DNA of 30,393 nt, taken from an uncultured Erysipelotrichaceae bacterium. GTDB lineage: Bacteria > Bacillota_I > Bacilli_A > RF39 > UBA660. Location of the stretch: the NCBI GenBank assembly GCA_902761685.1, contig CACWLI010000014.1, positions 1 to 30,393 on the forward strand, given 5' to 3'. How positions within the stretch are numbered: position 1 is the stretch's first letter; each line of letters opens with the position of its first letter. Both the position numbers and the translations under genes were made by a program. Positions 16,991 to 25,790 of the stretch are shown in pieces. The notes beneath the pieces were generated by a model. It ran no database searches and had not been told where the DNA came from. It saw nothing but the letters and a program-made list of their open reading frames with translations.

Positions 16991-19264
16991 TTAACGACCA
17001 CAACAGTCGTAACAATTAACTTTTTCCATTTCTACGCCTTCGCCTTCATGACGGCCACATCTAGGACATACATCCTTAATTACTCCTACATAACCACATA
17101 CTGGATCTCTATCAACTGGATGGTTAATAGCTCCATATCCAATATCATTATCATGCATTATTCTAACTACACTTTCAAATGCATCAACATTATTAACTGT
17201 GTCACCATCAAGCTCAACATAAGAAATATGACCTGCATTTGTAAATTTATGATATTTACCTTCAACTTCCATTTTATGTTTAACACTAGTTTTATAATAA
17301 ACTGGTACATGGAATGAGTTTGTATAGTAATCTCTATCTGTAATACCTTTTAATTTTCCGTATATAGATCTATCTATTGCAACAAATCTACCACTAAGAC
17401 CTTCTGCTGGTGTTGCTAAACATGTAAAGTTTAGATTATATTCTTCAGTATATTTATCACATCTTTCTCTCATATGTTTAACAATTTCAATTCCTAATTT
17501 TTGAGCTTTTTCACTTTCACCATGATGTTCACCAATTAAAGCTTTTAGTGTTTCAGCAAGTCCAATAAATCCAATTGATAATGTTCCATGTTTTAATACA
17601 GTTCTAATCTTAGTATTCTTTTCTAGTTTTTCACTATTTAGCCAAACATGAGAACCAAGTAAGAATTTAAAGTTTGCTTTAGTTTTTGAACATTGACATT
17701 CAAATCTTTGAAGTAATTGTCCTTTAACTAAATCCATCATATCATCAAGTTCTTGATAAAAACCTTTCATATCAGCTTTATCTCTTTCTTGAAGAGCAAT
17801 TCCATATTTAATTCCAAGTCTTGGTAAGTTAATTGATGTAAAACTTAAGTTTCCACGTCCTGGAGTAACACTAGGTCCACAAACATTAGCTAAAACTCTT
17901 GTACGACATCCCATATAACCTACTTCAGTAGTATAATCTCCTGGAACATAATATTGTTTATTAAAACTTGAATCTATAAATGAGAAGTTAGGGAATAATC
18001 TCTTAGCAGATACTCTACACGCAAGTCTAAATAGATCATAACTTGGATCTTCTTTATTATAGTTTACTCCTTCTTTAACTTTAAATATTGAAATTGGGAA
18101 TATTGGTGTTTCACCATGTCCAAGTCCTTCATCAGTAGCAAGTAAGTAATTCTTAATTACCATTCTTCCTTCTGGACTTGTATCAGTTCCAAAGTTTACT
18201 GAACTAAATGGAACTTGAGCTCCAGCTCTAGAATGCATTGTATTTAAGTTATGAATAAATGCTTCCATAGCTTGGAATGTAGCTCTATCTGTTTTCTTAA
18301 TAGCATTTTGATAAGCAACATTAAATATTTCTTCTAATTTTTTACTCTTTGATGTAAAGTCACTAAATAATGCCATATCAAACTCAATACTCTCAAGTTT
18401 ATCTATTATTTCAACAACTTTATCAAATTTAACAAATTCAGTAAATCCTTCAAAATCTATTAATTCTGATAATTCTTGTTTATATTCTTTCTTAAATGTT
18501 TTAAGTACTCCTGGAGCCATATAGTAATCAAATGCTGGAATACTTTGTCCACCATGTTGTTCATTTTGATTTGCTTGAATTGCTATAGCAGCAAGTGCTG
18601 AATAACTAGCAATTGAATTTGGTGTTCTTAAGTATCCATGTCCTGTACTAAATCCATTTTTAAATAATTTATTTAAATCAATTTGAGTACAAGTTGTAGT
18701 TCCCATTGCCCAGAAATCTAAATCATGAATATGAATAGCTCCTTCATCATGAGCACGAGCATATTTACTATCCATTAAATAAGCTTTAGCAAATTCTTTT
18801 GAAACAGTTGAACCAAAGTGTAACATAGTACCCATTGGTCCATCTCCATCAACATTTGCATTTTCTCTTTTAGCATCTTCTTCATTAGCAGTTTTAAGTC
18901 CTAATGATTCAATAGCTTTAACAAATTTATGTTGTTGTTTAACTACAAATGCTTCTCTTGAAGCAGCTCTTCTTTCTCTATATCCTTTAAAAGATTCATA
19001 TACTTCATCATATTTCATCTTTTTTAAGACTTCTTCTATAACATCTTGTACATCTTCTACTCCAATAGTCTTTCTATCTTTATATTCTTTTTCTATATAA
19101 TCAAGTACTTTTTCTTTAACTTTATTAACAAGTTTTTCATCGTACTCTTCATATACACTATCAAAACCTTTTTTAATCGCAATCGCTACTTTAGTAGGAT
19201 TGAAACTAACCCTTTGTCCACTTCTTTTTACGACAACAATGTCATTAAAAAAATCCCTTTCCAT
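16991..19264 (-). CDS. nrdD: Anaerobic ribonucleoside-triphosphate reductase, large chain lacking the glycyl-radical tail
   Basis: Class III RNR reduces NTPs to dNTPs without oxygen. The 757-aa protein has an N-terminal ATP cone (VKRSGQRVSFN near residue 12), the catalytic core with FWAMGTTCTQID near 185 (active-site Cys region), NEQHGGQS near 234 and YMGCRTRVLANVCGP near 458, and a C-terminal zinc-type cluster (VCGYVG, CPRCGR, NCYDCCGR). It stops there; the RRITGY glycyl-radical segment is on the next ORF. I chose ATG 19264, with GTGAGG 6 nt upstream, over the in-frame GTG at 19282, which precedes this site. An extended -10 promoter lies at 19311-19337. Confidence 0.93.
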   Translation of the reverse strand: MERDFFNDIVVVKRSGQRVSFNPTKVAIAIKKGFDSVYEEYDEKLVNKVKEKVLDYIEKEYKDRKTIGVEDVQDVIEEVLKKMKYDEVYESFKGYRERRAASREAFVVKQQHKFVKAIESLGLKTANEEDAKRENANVDGDGPMGTMLHFGSTVSKEFAKAYLMDSKYARAHDEGAIHIHDLDFWAMGTTTCTQIDLNKLFKNGFSTGHGYLRTPNSIASYSALAAIAIQANQNEQHGGQSIPAFDYYMAPGVLKTFKKEYKQELSELIDFEGFTEFVKFDKVVEIIDKLESIEFDMALFSDFTSKSKKLEEIFNVAYQNAIKKTDRATFQAMEAFIHNLNTMHSRAGAQVPFSSVNFGTDTSPEGRMVIKNYLLATDEGLGHGETPIFPISIFKVKEGVNYNKEDPSYDLFRLACRVSAKRLFPNFSFIDSSFNKQYYVPGDYTTEVGYMGCRTRVLANVCGPSVTPGRGNLSFTSINLPRLGIKYGIALQERDKADMKGFYQELDDMMDLVKGQLLQRFECQCSKTKANFKFLLGSHVWLNSEKLEKNTKIRTVLKHGTLSIGFIGLAETLKALIGEHHGESEKAQKLGIEIVKHMRERCDKYTEEYNLNFTCLATPAEGLSGRFVAIDRSIYGKLKGITDRDYYTNSFHVPVYYKTSVKHKMEVEGKYHKFTNAGHISYVELDGDTVNNVDAFESVVRIMHDNDIGYGAINHPVDRDPVCGYVGVIKDVCPRCGRHEGEGVEMEKVNCYDCCGR

Positions 19265-19310
19265 AATATTCCTCACCTTCACACTGGTTATCTTTCTAAC
19301 CTAAATAAAT

Positions 19311-19337
19311 ATTATAACATTTCTCAAAAATTGTAAA
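19311..19337 (-). promoter_or_regulatory. nrdD promoter
   Basis: Extended -10 TGTTATAAT (19311-19319) with a possible -35 TTTACA (19332-19337) at a short 15-bp spacing on the minus strand. No perfect NrdR box overlaps it. Confidence 0.6.
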
Positions 19338-19507
19338 TGTTTTTTTGAATGATTTTTCTAAAAAAAATTAAATTTTACATCTTGACTTTTTTAAAAAAGT
19401 TGAATTAAAAAACATTAACCCTCTATTTAAGGCAAAAAATGATATTTATACCTAAAATGTTCGCTTTACACACATTAAAAATATATAGTATTTGACTATC
19501 AAACATC

Positions 19508-19536
19508 TTTACTTTTTCCAGTTTTTATGGTATAAT
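19508..19536 (+). promoter_or_regulatory. Promoter of the six-paralogue array
   Basis: -35 TTTACT (19508-19513), 17-bp spacer, extended -10 TGGTATAAT (TATAAT at 19531-19536). It is a housekeeping-type promoter, with no sign of sporulation-sigma hexamers. Confidence 0.75.
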
Positions 19537-19572
19537 ATAGCAACTTTAGTTGGAAAGGTATATATTTATAAA

Positions 19573-21120
19573 ATGAATGAGAGAATACTACATTTAAAAG
19601 ATGCACTAAATGCAATATATGAAAATGCTAATAAACTAGACATTTATAATTTTAATACTGCTGAAATCAAAGAATTAGTAAATAAATATGACACAGAGTT
19701 AAATGAATACTTTGAAGATTCTAATAAATCAGGTGGTGTTCAATTTAAAAGAAAGAAAATAATAAATTTCAGTCTGTTAGAAAAAGATATTTATTCACTT
19801 CATTCTAAAACATTTCAATATCTTTCTTGTCTTTATATTTATGAAACATTAGATAGAATAGAAAGTGAAATAGATTCATACAATGAGGAAACATATAAAT
19901 ATAATGCTGATAAATGTTTATTTGATTTACAAAAATATATAACTATTCTTCCATTTTTAAAAAATAATGATGAATTAAATAAAAGAATGCATATTATTTA
20001 TAAATTAATTAAACTAGAACTAAAATATAAAGGAAACTCTAATATTCTAAATTTAATTAAGTCTAGCGAGCTAGAAGTATTAGTTCTAGAAGATTTAGTA
20101 GAAGATGATTTATTTCATAAATATCATGTAGAAAATCTTGCTGATTTAAGACTGTTAGAATTAAATTACAAAGATAATACTTACTTACATAATGATGTAA
20201 TATTATCAATTGCAATTATGGAAGGTACTTTTTTAAAAGATTTAATTAAAATATTTAATGATTATAGTTTAGAACAGTATAATAAGTCAAAAGATGCAAA
20301 AAAACTAGAAAATATAATTTATCACAATAAAAATGATTTAAGATTTATTATTAGAAAATCTCACTTATATACTTCTCTTTTACCATGTTTATTATCTATT
20401 TCTGTTTTAATCGGAGCAAATTATGCACTTCATAATTATGAAAAAAAATATAAAGATGTTCCTGCTACTACATATGAATACTACTCTACTATAGATGATA
20501 GTTATAATCACACAGAAATAGTTCATAAATACTTAAATGATGCAAATGTAAATGATACAGAAGTAACTATTTATTATCCATGTGATGAAAGAGGAACAAG
20601 AATTATAAAAAAATATAATTTTGTTAGTGACTTACCTATTGAAAGTATACCAGAAATAAATTATGACAAATTACAATTTGTATCATCAGAATATAAATAT
20701 GATCAAGAATCAATTGATATTTCAACTGATGGATTCACTCTTGTAAAAAGAATTTCTAATATTGATTATTCTGATATGCAAGAAATAACAAGTATTCCTG
20801 TAATACTAATAAACATACTTGCTAATGCTCTAATATGTATAATAGATTATTTAATCGGAGCTAGTATATTACAAAATGATGTTTATACATTAACTATAGT
20901 AGTTTCACACTTAGGGCATGTAATAGACTCTATAGATCAAAAAAGAAAAGAAATTAGAAAATATAAAGAAAAATTAAATATTGATAAAGATAAAAAGGAA
21001 TTAAAAAAACTTAATGAAGAAATTAAAATTTTAGATAAGAATTATGAAGAATTAATGGACAGATATTCTCATCTATATCCATATTTAGATAAAAATGGAC
21101 TTATAAGAAAATTAAAATAA
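19573..21120 (+). CDS. Paralogue P1: coiled-coil protein with two membrane helices
   Basis: A 515-aa protein of unknown family. Residues 1-~265 are helical and charged; TM1 (SLLPCLLSISVLIGANYAL) is near 268-287; a ~120-residue segment lies probably outside the cell; TM2 (IPVILINILANALICIIDYLIG) is near 408-431; then a coiled coil ends in GLIRKLK. The loop contains VTIYYPCDERGTR, a motif shared with the other five paralogues. ATG 19573 was chosen although its AAAGG is 14 nt away; longer readings upstream would run into the promoter. It leads a six-gene array with gaps of 1-14 nt, ending at 28848. No enzymatic motif is visible. A structural or envelope-spanning role is an inference from the topology. 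Confidence 0.75.
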   Translation: MNERILHLKDALNAIYENANKLDIYNFNTAEIKELVNKYDTELNEYFEDSNKSGGVQFKRKKIINFSLLEKDIYSLHSKTFQYLSCLYIYETLDRIESEIDSYNEETYKYNADKCLFDLQKYITILPFLKNNDELNKRMHIIYKLIKLELKYKGNSNILNLIKSSELEVLVLEDLVEDDLFHKYHVENLADLRLLELNYKDNTYLHNDVILSIAIMEGTFLKDLIKIFNDYSLEQYNKSKDAKKLENIIYHNKNDLRFIIRKSHLYTSLLPCLLSISVLIGANYALHNYEKKYKDVPATTYEYYSTIDDSYNHTEIVHKYLNDANVNDTEVTIYYPCDERGTRIIKKYNFVSDLPIESIPEINYDKLQFVSSEYKYDQESIDISTDGFTLVKRISNIDYSDMQEITSIPVILINILANALICIIDYLIGASILQNDVYTLTIVVSHLGHVIDSIDQKRKEIRKYKEKLNIDKDKKELKKLNEEIKILDKNYEELMDRYSHLYPYLDKNGLIRKLK

Positions 21121-21132
21121 TGGGGGGGAAAA

Positions 21133-22701
21133 ATGAATTATAGTGATTTATATGCTATAAAAAGTAAATTAGAAAAAATATACTCAACTATTGATGAACT
21201 AGGAGCATATGATTTTGAATCAGATACATTAAAAAAAGATTTAGAAACACTTACTAAAAAACTAGAATCTTATGAAAGTATTCCATCTAATATTTTAAGT
21301 GGAACAAGTAGTTTAAGACAAAGTGATAAAACTATCTCTTCTCTATTAAAGTTAACTGATTCATTTGAAATATTCATAAATGATATTAAAAACAAATTAA
21401 GAATATTTGATGATGCTAAAAAAATTGATCAAGTACTTATTAATGAAATGAGTTATGAAGATATTAAACCATATATTGAAATATTAGCTAATGATTTAAT
21501 AGATTATAATAATTTATTAAAAATAAGTAAACCAAACAAGAATTTTAATAGTGTACTAGAAACCATTTATAAAGTAATCAAAATAGAAATAAGATATACT
21601 GGTTCATCTATATTATTAAATGAATTAGAAAGATTAAAAATTGATATTAGTTACTTAAATGAACTATTAATGAAAGATGCAAATACTTTAAAAGATAAAC
21701 TTAGTAGTAAGAATAAAAAAATTATAGAAAATCATATTTCAGATAATACTAATTCACTTAATAAAGACTTATTATTAATGGTTAGTATATTTGAAGTTAA
21801 TTATGATTCTAAAGTATTAAAAGAATTATATAAATCAAAAAATAAAGTATTGTCTTCTAAGAATAATTATGATGAATATTTAAAAATTAAAAAACAAAAA
21901 TCTAAATATAAAGATAGTGCTAAATCATTAATAAATGATTCAAGTGTAGTATTCTTAAAAAGAATTATACCTCCACTTTTATCATTATCAATTTTACTAG
22001 GTGCTAATATTGCAATAGTAAAAAGATATAAAAATTTTAATTCTGTTTCATCAACTATATATACTACTGAAGAAGGATATTATAATAACAAACAAAGTCT
22101 TGAAAGAACTACAAACTATAACGAGGGAGATGTAATTATACTTGACTATTCTAGTACAAGAATAGACGGTAGTAAAACAGTTAGATATTATAAATTAGAT
22201 GGACCTTTAGAAAATATTGATGACTATAAGACGATAACATTAACAGATGATATGCTTATAAATGAACAAACAGTTGATACAAGAAACCAAAATTTAAGAA
22301 CTGAACATTATAGAGAATATATGGTCATAGATAAATTATATAAAGACATAGGTGATAGAGTTATATTAGTATTAATAAATGTTCTTATATCAATGGGTTG
22401 GTTTTTACTTGATGTATTACTTGGCTTACCTTTAGAAGAATATGCTGATGTTTCTACATTAGTAACATCAATAGTAGATGATGGTTTCTTATTTGATATT
22501 AAAGAAGCTTTAGATGAAATAAAAGAAGCTATAGAATTATTGAAAACTAAAGATAATGATGTTATCTATTCAAAAGAAGAAGAAAAAAGGAGAAAAAAAG
22601 AACTTGATAAATTAACAAAAGAATATGATGAATTATATCAAAAATATTTATATTTAAAAGAAATACTTGATAACAATAAAGTAGAAAGGAAATTATATTA
22701 A
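21133..22701 (+). CDS. Paralogue P2: coiled-coil protein with two membrane helices
   Basis: A 522-aa homologue of P1. The N-terminal region opens with the family pattern Y-x-IKSKLEKIYSTIDELGAYDFES and contains GTSSLRQSDKTISSLLKL, then FEIFINDIKNKLRIFD. TM1 (IIPPLLSLSILLGANIAIV) lies near 278-296, the outside loop runs to ~410, TM2 (VLINVLISMGWFLLDVLLGL) near 412-432, and a coiled coil ends in VERKLY. The ribosome binding site is GGGGGGG, 4 nt before the ATG, unusually G-rich. The IDGSKTVRYYKL stretch corresponds to the DExGxR...Y.L motif in the other loops. Function unknown. Confidence 0.78.
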   Translation: MNYSDLYAIKSKLEKIYSTIDELGAYDFESDTLKKDLETLTKKLESYESIPSNILSGTSSLRQSDKTISSLLKLTDSFEIFINDIKNKLRIFDDAKKIDQVLINEMSYEDIKPYIEILANDLIDYNNLLKISKPNKNFNSVLETIYKVIKIEIRYTGSSILLNELERLKIDISYLNELLMKDANTLKDKLSSKNKKIIENHISDNTNSLNKDLLLMVSIFEVNYDSKVLKELYKSKNKVLSSKNNYDEYLKIKKQKSKYKDSAKSLINDSSVVFLKRIIPPLLSLSILLGANIAIVKRYKNFNSVSSTIYTTEEGYYNNKQSLERTTNYNEGDVIILDYSSTRIDGSKTVRYYKLDGPLENIDDYKTITLTDDMLINEQTVDTRNQNLRTEHYREYMVIDKLYKDIGDRVILVLINVLISMGWFLLDVLLGLPLEEYADVSTLVTSIVDDGFLFDIKEALDEIKEAIELLKTKDNDVIYSKEEEKRRKKELDKLTKEYDELYQKYLYLKEILDNNKVERKLY

Positions 22702-22709
22702 AAAAATTT

Positions 22710-24275
22710 ATGGAAAATATTTATTATTTAAAAGGAAAATTAGAAACAATAAGTAAAAAAATTGAATCAATCGAAGGATTTAAGTATGATACAAACAAAT
22801 TAAAATATGACTTAAATAAATTAAATGATAGTTTAGAGGGTGCCCTTGGTTCAACTAATAGTGCTGTAATGACACAAAATGATAAAACAATTGCTTCAAT
22901 AACTAGCTTAATTAATTCGTTTGATGAATATGTTACAGATATTCAAAACAAATTCATTATATATACTCATGCAAGAATAATAAAAGATGAATTAAATAAT
23001 GATATAACTCCTCAAAAATTAAATAGTATCACTACTCTACTTATTTCTGATTTAAAAAATTATAGTACTCTTTATGAATCAGGCTATAGAAGTGATATGG
23101 AAAGTGAATTATATCAAATAATATATGATGTTATTAAAACAGAATTTAGAGTAAGAGGAACTTCTACTCTACTTGATCAATTAATTTCAAATAATATTGG
23201 TATTAAAGAATTAAAAGAACTAATAAATCAAGATATTAAAAAGTATATTAATGAAGAAGATATTTATAGAAGAAATAATGAAGTTTTATCAATTGACACT
23301 ATTGATAAAAAAATGGTTTATTTGCTTTCATTTAATGAAAATGGATATAAAGACAAAATATTAGATGAAATAAGAATAATTCAAAAAAAGAAAGAAAAAA
23401 AACAAGAAGAAATTAAAGATATGGAGAAAACTAAATATTTAAAATCAAACATATCTCAAACTAGTAAAAACAATTATAAAGAAGCTTGCTCTCTTATAAG
23501 AAAATCTATTATTCCAAAAATTCTTTCAATAGCTATATTAATTGGAGCAAACCATATAGCGAGTAACTATAAAGAAAATCATAAAACATATAAATCTACA
23601 GTTGAGTGCTATGATACAGTAGATGGTCACTATGAAGAAAAAATATATCAAAGAAGTGATGTTGGAGATGTAAAAGTTAAAATATATTATCCAGTTGGAG
23701 AAGATGTGGGTACAACACGTTATCCAGAAGAAACAAGAAATTATGAATTCTATGATGTAGAAAACACTGGTATTAATATAGAAGAATATTTAAATCAAAG
23801 ACTATCAAATTCTGACATGTATTTAAATGGTTCTACACAAAATACTGAATTAAATGAAAAAGAACCAGATATGATTAAACTAGTACAAATAGTTAAAAGC
23901 ATAGATTATAATGATGTGTCTTCTGATGGAATACCAGGATTTATAAGATTTATTCTTATAGTTGGATGGTTTATTATAGATTTAGTATTAGATGCATACT
24001 ACTATGATTGTTATCGTTTAACTGGAGGACTTATTGGTGGACTAGTAATGTTTAAAAACTTCTTAGATGAAATAAATGAATACATTAAAAAAAGAAAGAA
24101 TTACTTAGAAGAATTAAATAAAAAAGAAAATGGTAAAACATATAGTAAAGAAGAATTAAGAAAGTTAAATATAGAATTAATTAAATTAGAAGAAACATAT
24201 AAAGAAACATTAATTAAATATAAAAAATTAACTACTCTACTTGAATATAATGATTATGCAAGAAAATTAAAATAG
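22710..24275 (+). CDS. Paralogue P3: coiled-coil protein with two membrane helices
   Basis: A 521-aa homologue. The N-terminus (YYLKGKLETISKKIESIEGF) and the SNSAVMTQNDKTIASITSL-type segment align with P2. TM1 (SIIPKILSIAILIGANHIA) lies near 266-284; the loop has VECYDTVDGHYEE and KVKIYYPVGEDVGTTRY; TM2 (FIRFILIVGWFIIDLVLDA) is near 410-429; the tail ends YARKLK. No good Shine-Dalgarno precedes the ATG (AAAGGA is about 19 nt away), so it probably depends on coupling with P2, whose stop is 8 nt upstream. It has a Tyr- and Cys-containing YYYDCYRL segment just after TM2. Function unknown. Confidence 0.75.
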   Translation: MENIYYLKGKLETISKKIESIEGFKYDTNKLKYDLNKLNDSLEGALGSTNSAVMTQNDKTIASITSLINSFDEYVTDIQNKFIIYTHARIIKDELNNDITPQKLNSITTLLISDLKNYSTLYESGYRSDMESELYQIIYDVIKTEFRVRGTSTLLDQLISNNIGIKELKELINQDIKKYINEEDIYRRNNEVLSIDTIDKKMVYLLSFNENGYKDKILDEIRIIQKKKEKKQEEIKDMEKTKYLKSNISQTSKNNYKEACSLIRKSIIPKILSIAILIGANHIASNYKENHKTYKSTVECYDTVDGHYEEKIYQRSDVGDVKVKIYYPVGEDVGTTRYPEETRNYEFYDVENTGINIEEYLNQRLSNSDMYLNGSTQNTELNEKEPDMIKLVQIVKSIDYNDVSSDGIPGFIRFILIVGWFIIDLVLDAYYYDCYRLTGGLIGGLVMFKNFLDEINEYIKKRKNYLEELNKKENGKTYSKEELRKLNIELIKLEETYKETLIKYKKLTTLLEYNDYARKLK

Positions 24276-24289
24276 AAAGGACGATACTT

Positions 24290-25789
24290 ATGTATTATGA
24301 TACATATTACCAAATAAAACTAAAATTAGATTCTGTTTATGAAAAGATTAATAATCTAAAATCTTTTGGTTTTGATAATACAAGTTTAATAAAAGAATTT
24401 AATAGATTAAATGATAGTCTAGATGAATTAGATTCAACTAATTATATGGGTAATACAGCATTTAGAAAAATTGATGCTAAAAAAATAAAATCAGTATTAG
24501 TACTAGTTACAGATTTTGATAATTTTTTAGATGAATTTACTACATATTTTAGAATAATTAATGATATTAATAATTTAGATAATATGGATTTAAATACAAA
24601 AGTATCTCTTTTATTAAATGATTTATTAGATTATAAAAAAGTTTTTAAATATACACAAAAAGATACTCTAGATTACACTAAAATATATGAAGTAATTAAA
24701 GAAGAATTTTTACAAAACACTTCTTCTCTTCTATATTCAACAATGAAAAAATTAAATATTGGTATTTCTTCTATAGATAAATTAATTCAAAGTGATATAG
24801 ATAAATATCAAATACAAAAAGATACAGATAATAAAGAAGAATTGATTCTTTTAATAGCATTAAAAGAAAATAATAAAATAGATGAAATAGCAAAAAGAAT
24901 AAAAGATTTACAAAAAGAATTAAGTGAAATTGATACTAAAAAAGAAACACTCACTCATGTTGAATCTCAAAATGAAGAAGAAAAAACAAAATATAAAAGA
25001 TCATATAGAAAACTAATTAAAAAAATAATGCCATTGATTTTATCAATAAGCATGTTAACAAGTGCTCATGCTCTTTTAGCAAAACATGAAAAAAAATTAT
25101 CACAAAATTTTCTAGCAACAACGCAGTACTATGATACATATAATAACAAAGTATTAGATGATGTAACATTTACTAGATTAAATGAAAATGATGCAATTAT
25201 AACTATTTATTATCCAAAACAAGAACTTAAGAAAAGATATATTGAAAAATATGTAATACGAGACTTTGATGGTGATATAAGATCATTACAAGATTATGAT
25301 TTAAGTAATGCAGAATTAATATTTAATGATTTTGTATCAGAAAGAGATTTAGAACAAGTAACTAATAGTGAATATGAATCATTTGAAATAATTAAAAGTA
25401 TTGATTACTCTAAAAATGAACTAGGTAATTATCCAGTTGTATTTGATCATTTTGCAATATCACTTCTTTGTATTTTATTAGATTTATTATTATCAACAAT
25501 GGCACTATTTAGATTTGATTCTGAATATTTTGTATCTTTTGGAACACTATTATTCGATTATAAACATATAATGAAATTAATTAAATCATCAATTGATGAA
25601 ATAGAAGATAATAGAAAGAAAATGCTAGAAAAAGATGCATTACTAAAATATACAAAAGAATATAAAGAATTAAATATAAAATATAATGAAGTATTAAGTA
25701 AATACAATGAACTAATTAATAAATATAGTTTACTAGAAGAAGAATTTAATGAAAAAGGAATTAGTTTTAAACTAAAAAAGGAGAAATAA
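24290..25789 (+). CDS. Paralogue P4: coiled-coil protein with two membrane helices
   Basis: A 499-aa homologue, the shortest of the six. It begins YYQIKLKLDSVYEKINNLKS; TM1 (IMPLILSISMLTSAHALLA) lies near 246-264; the loop has TTQYYDTYNNKV and IITIYYPKQELKKRY; TM2 (ISLLCILLDLLLSTMALF) is near 388-407. The C-terminal coiled coil (SKYNELINKYSLLEEE) ends ISFKLKKEK. The ribosome binding site AAAGGA lies 8 nt before the ATG. Its GAN motif after TM1 is changed to SAH. Function unknown. Confidence 0.77.
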   Translation: MYYDTYYQIKLKLDSVYEKINNLKSFGFDNTSLIKEFNRLNDSLDELDSTNYMGNTAFRKIDAKKIKSVLVLVTDFDNFLDEFTTYFRIINDINNLDNMDLNTKVSLLLNDLLDYKKVFKYTQKDTLDYTKIYEVIKEEFLQNTSSLLYSTMKKLNIGISSIDKLIQSDIDKYQIQKDTDNKEELILLIALKENNKIDEIAKRIKDLQKELSEIDTKKETLTHVESQNEEEKTKYKRSYRKLIKKIMPLILSISMLTSAHALLAKHEKKLSQNFLATTQYYDTYNNKVLDDVTFTRLNENDAIITIYYPKQELKKRYIEKYVIRDFDGDIRSLQDYDLSNAELIFNDFVSERDLEQVTNSEYESFEIIKSIDYSKNELGNYPVVFDHFAISLLCILLDLLLSTMALFRFDSEYFVSFGTLLFDYKHIMKLIKSSIDEIEDNRKKMLEKDALLKYTKEYKELNIKYNEVLSKYNELINKYSLLEEEFNEKGISFKLKKEK

Positions 25790-25790
25790 A

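Larger units (their letters stand above)
19265..19572. other. Divergent promoter region between nrdD and the paralogue array
   Basis: About 308 bases without a convincing gene. It holds the nrdD promoter on the left, the array promoter on the right, and very AT-rich sequence between them, including a perfect 16-bp palindrome ACTTTTTTAAAAAAGT (19385-19400) that could be an operator or a weak hairpin. An 18-codon reading frame at 19439 (AAGG before its ATG) is too short to support. I see no riboswitch or tRNA here. Confidence 0.6.

Noticed and set aside
17048..17317. 89-aa plus-strand frame opposite nrdD
   Set aside because: Shadow of nrdD; Ile/Asn/Tyr-rich and without start signals.
19385..19400. 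ACTTTTTTAAAAAAGT palindrome as a terminator
   Set aside because: No gene ends nearby and the stem is all A/T in its core; kept only as a possible operator in the intergenic entry.
19470..19490. NrdR-box-like AAAATATATAGTAT
   Set aside because: Only about 11 of 16 positions match ACACTATATATAGTGT, it is single, and it lies far from the nrdD promoter.
19439..19495. 18-codon ORF (MIFIPKMFAL...) with AAGG upstream in the divergent region
   Set aside because: Too short, no clear promoter of its own, and likely by chance in this AT-rich stretch.
19492..19572. 27-residue N-terminal extension of P1
   Set aside because: It overlaps the -35/-10 promoter and the leader; homology to P2-P6 starts at about the ATG at 19573.
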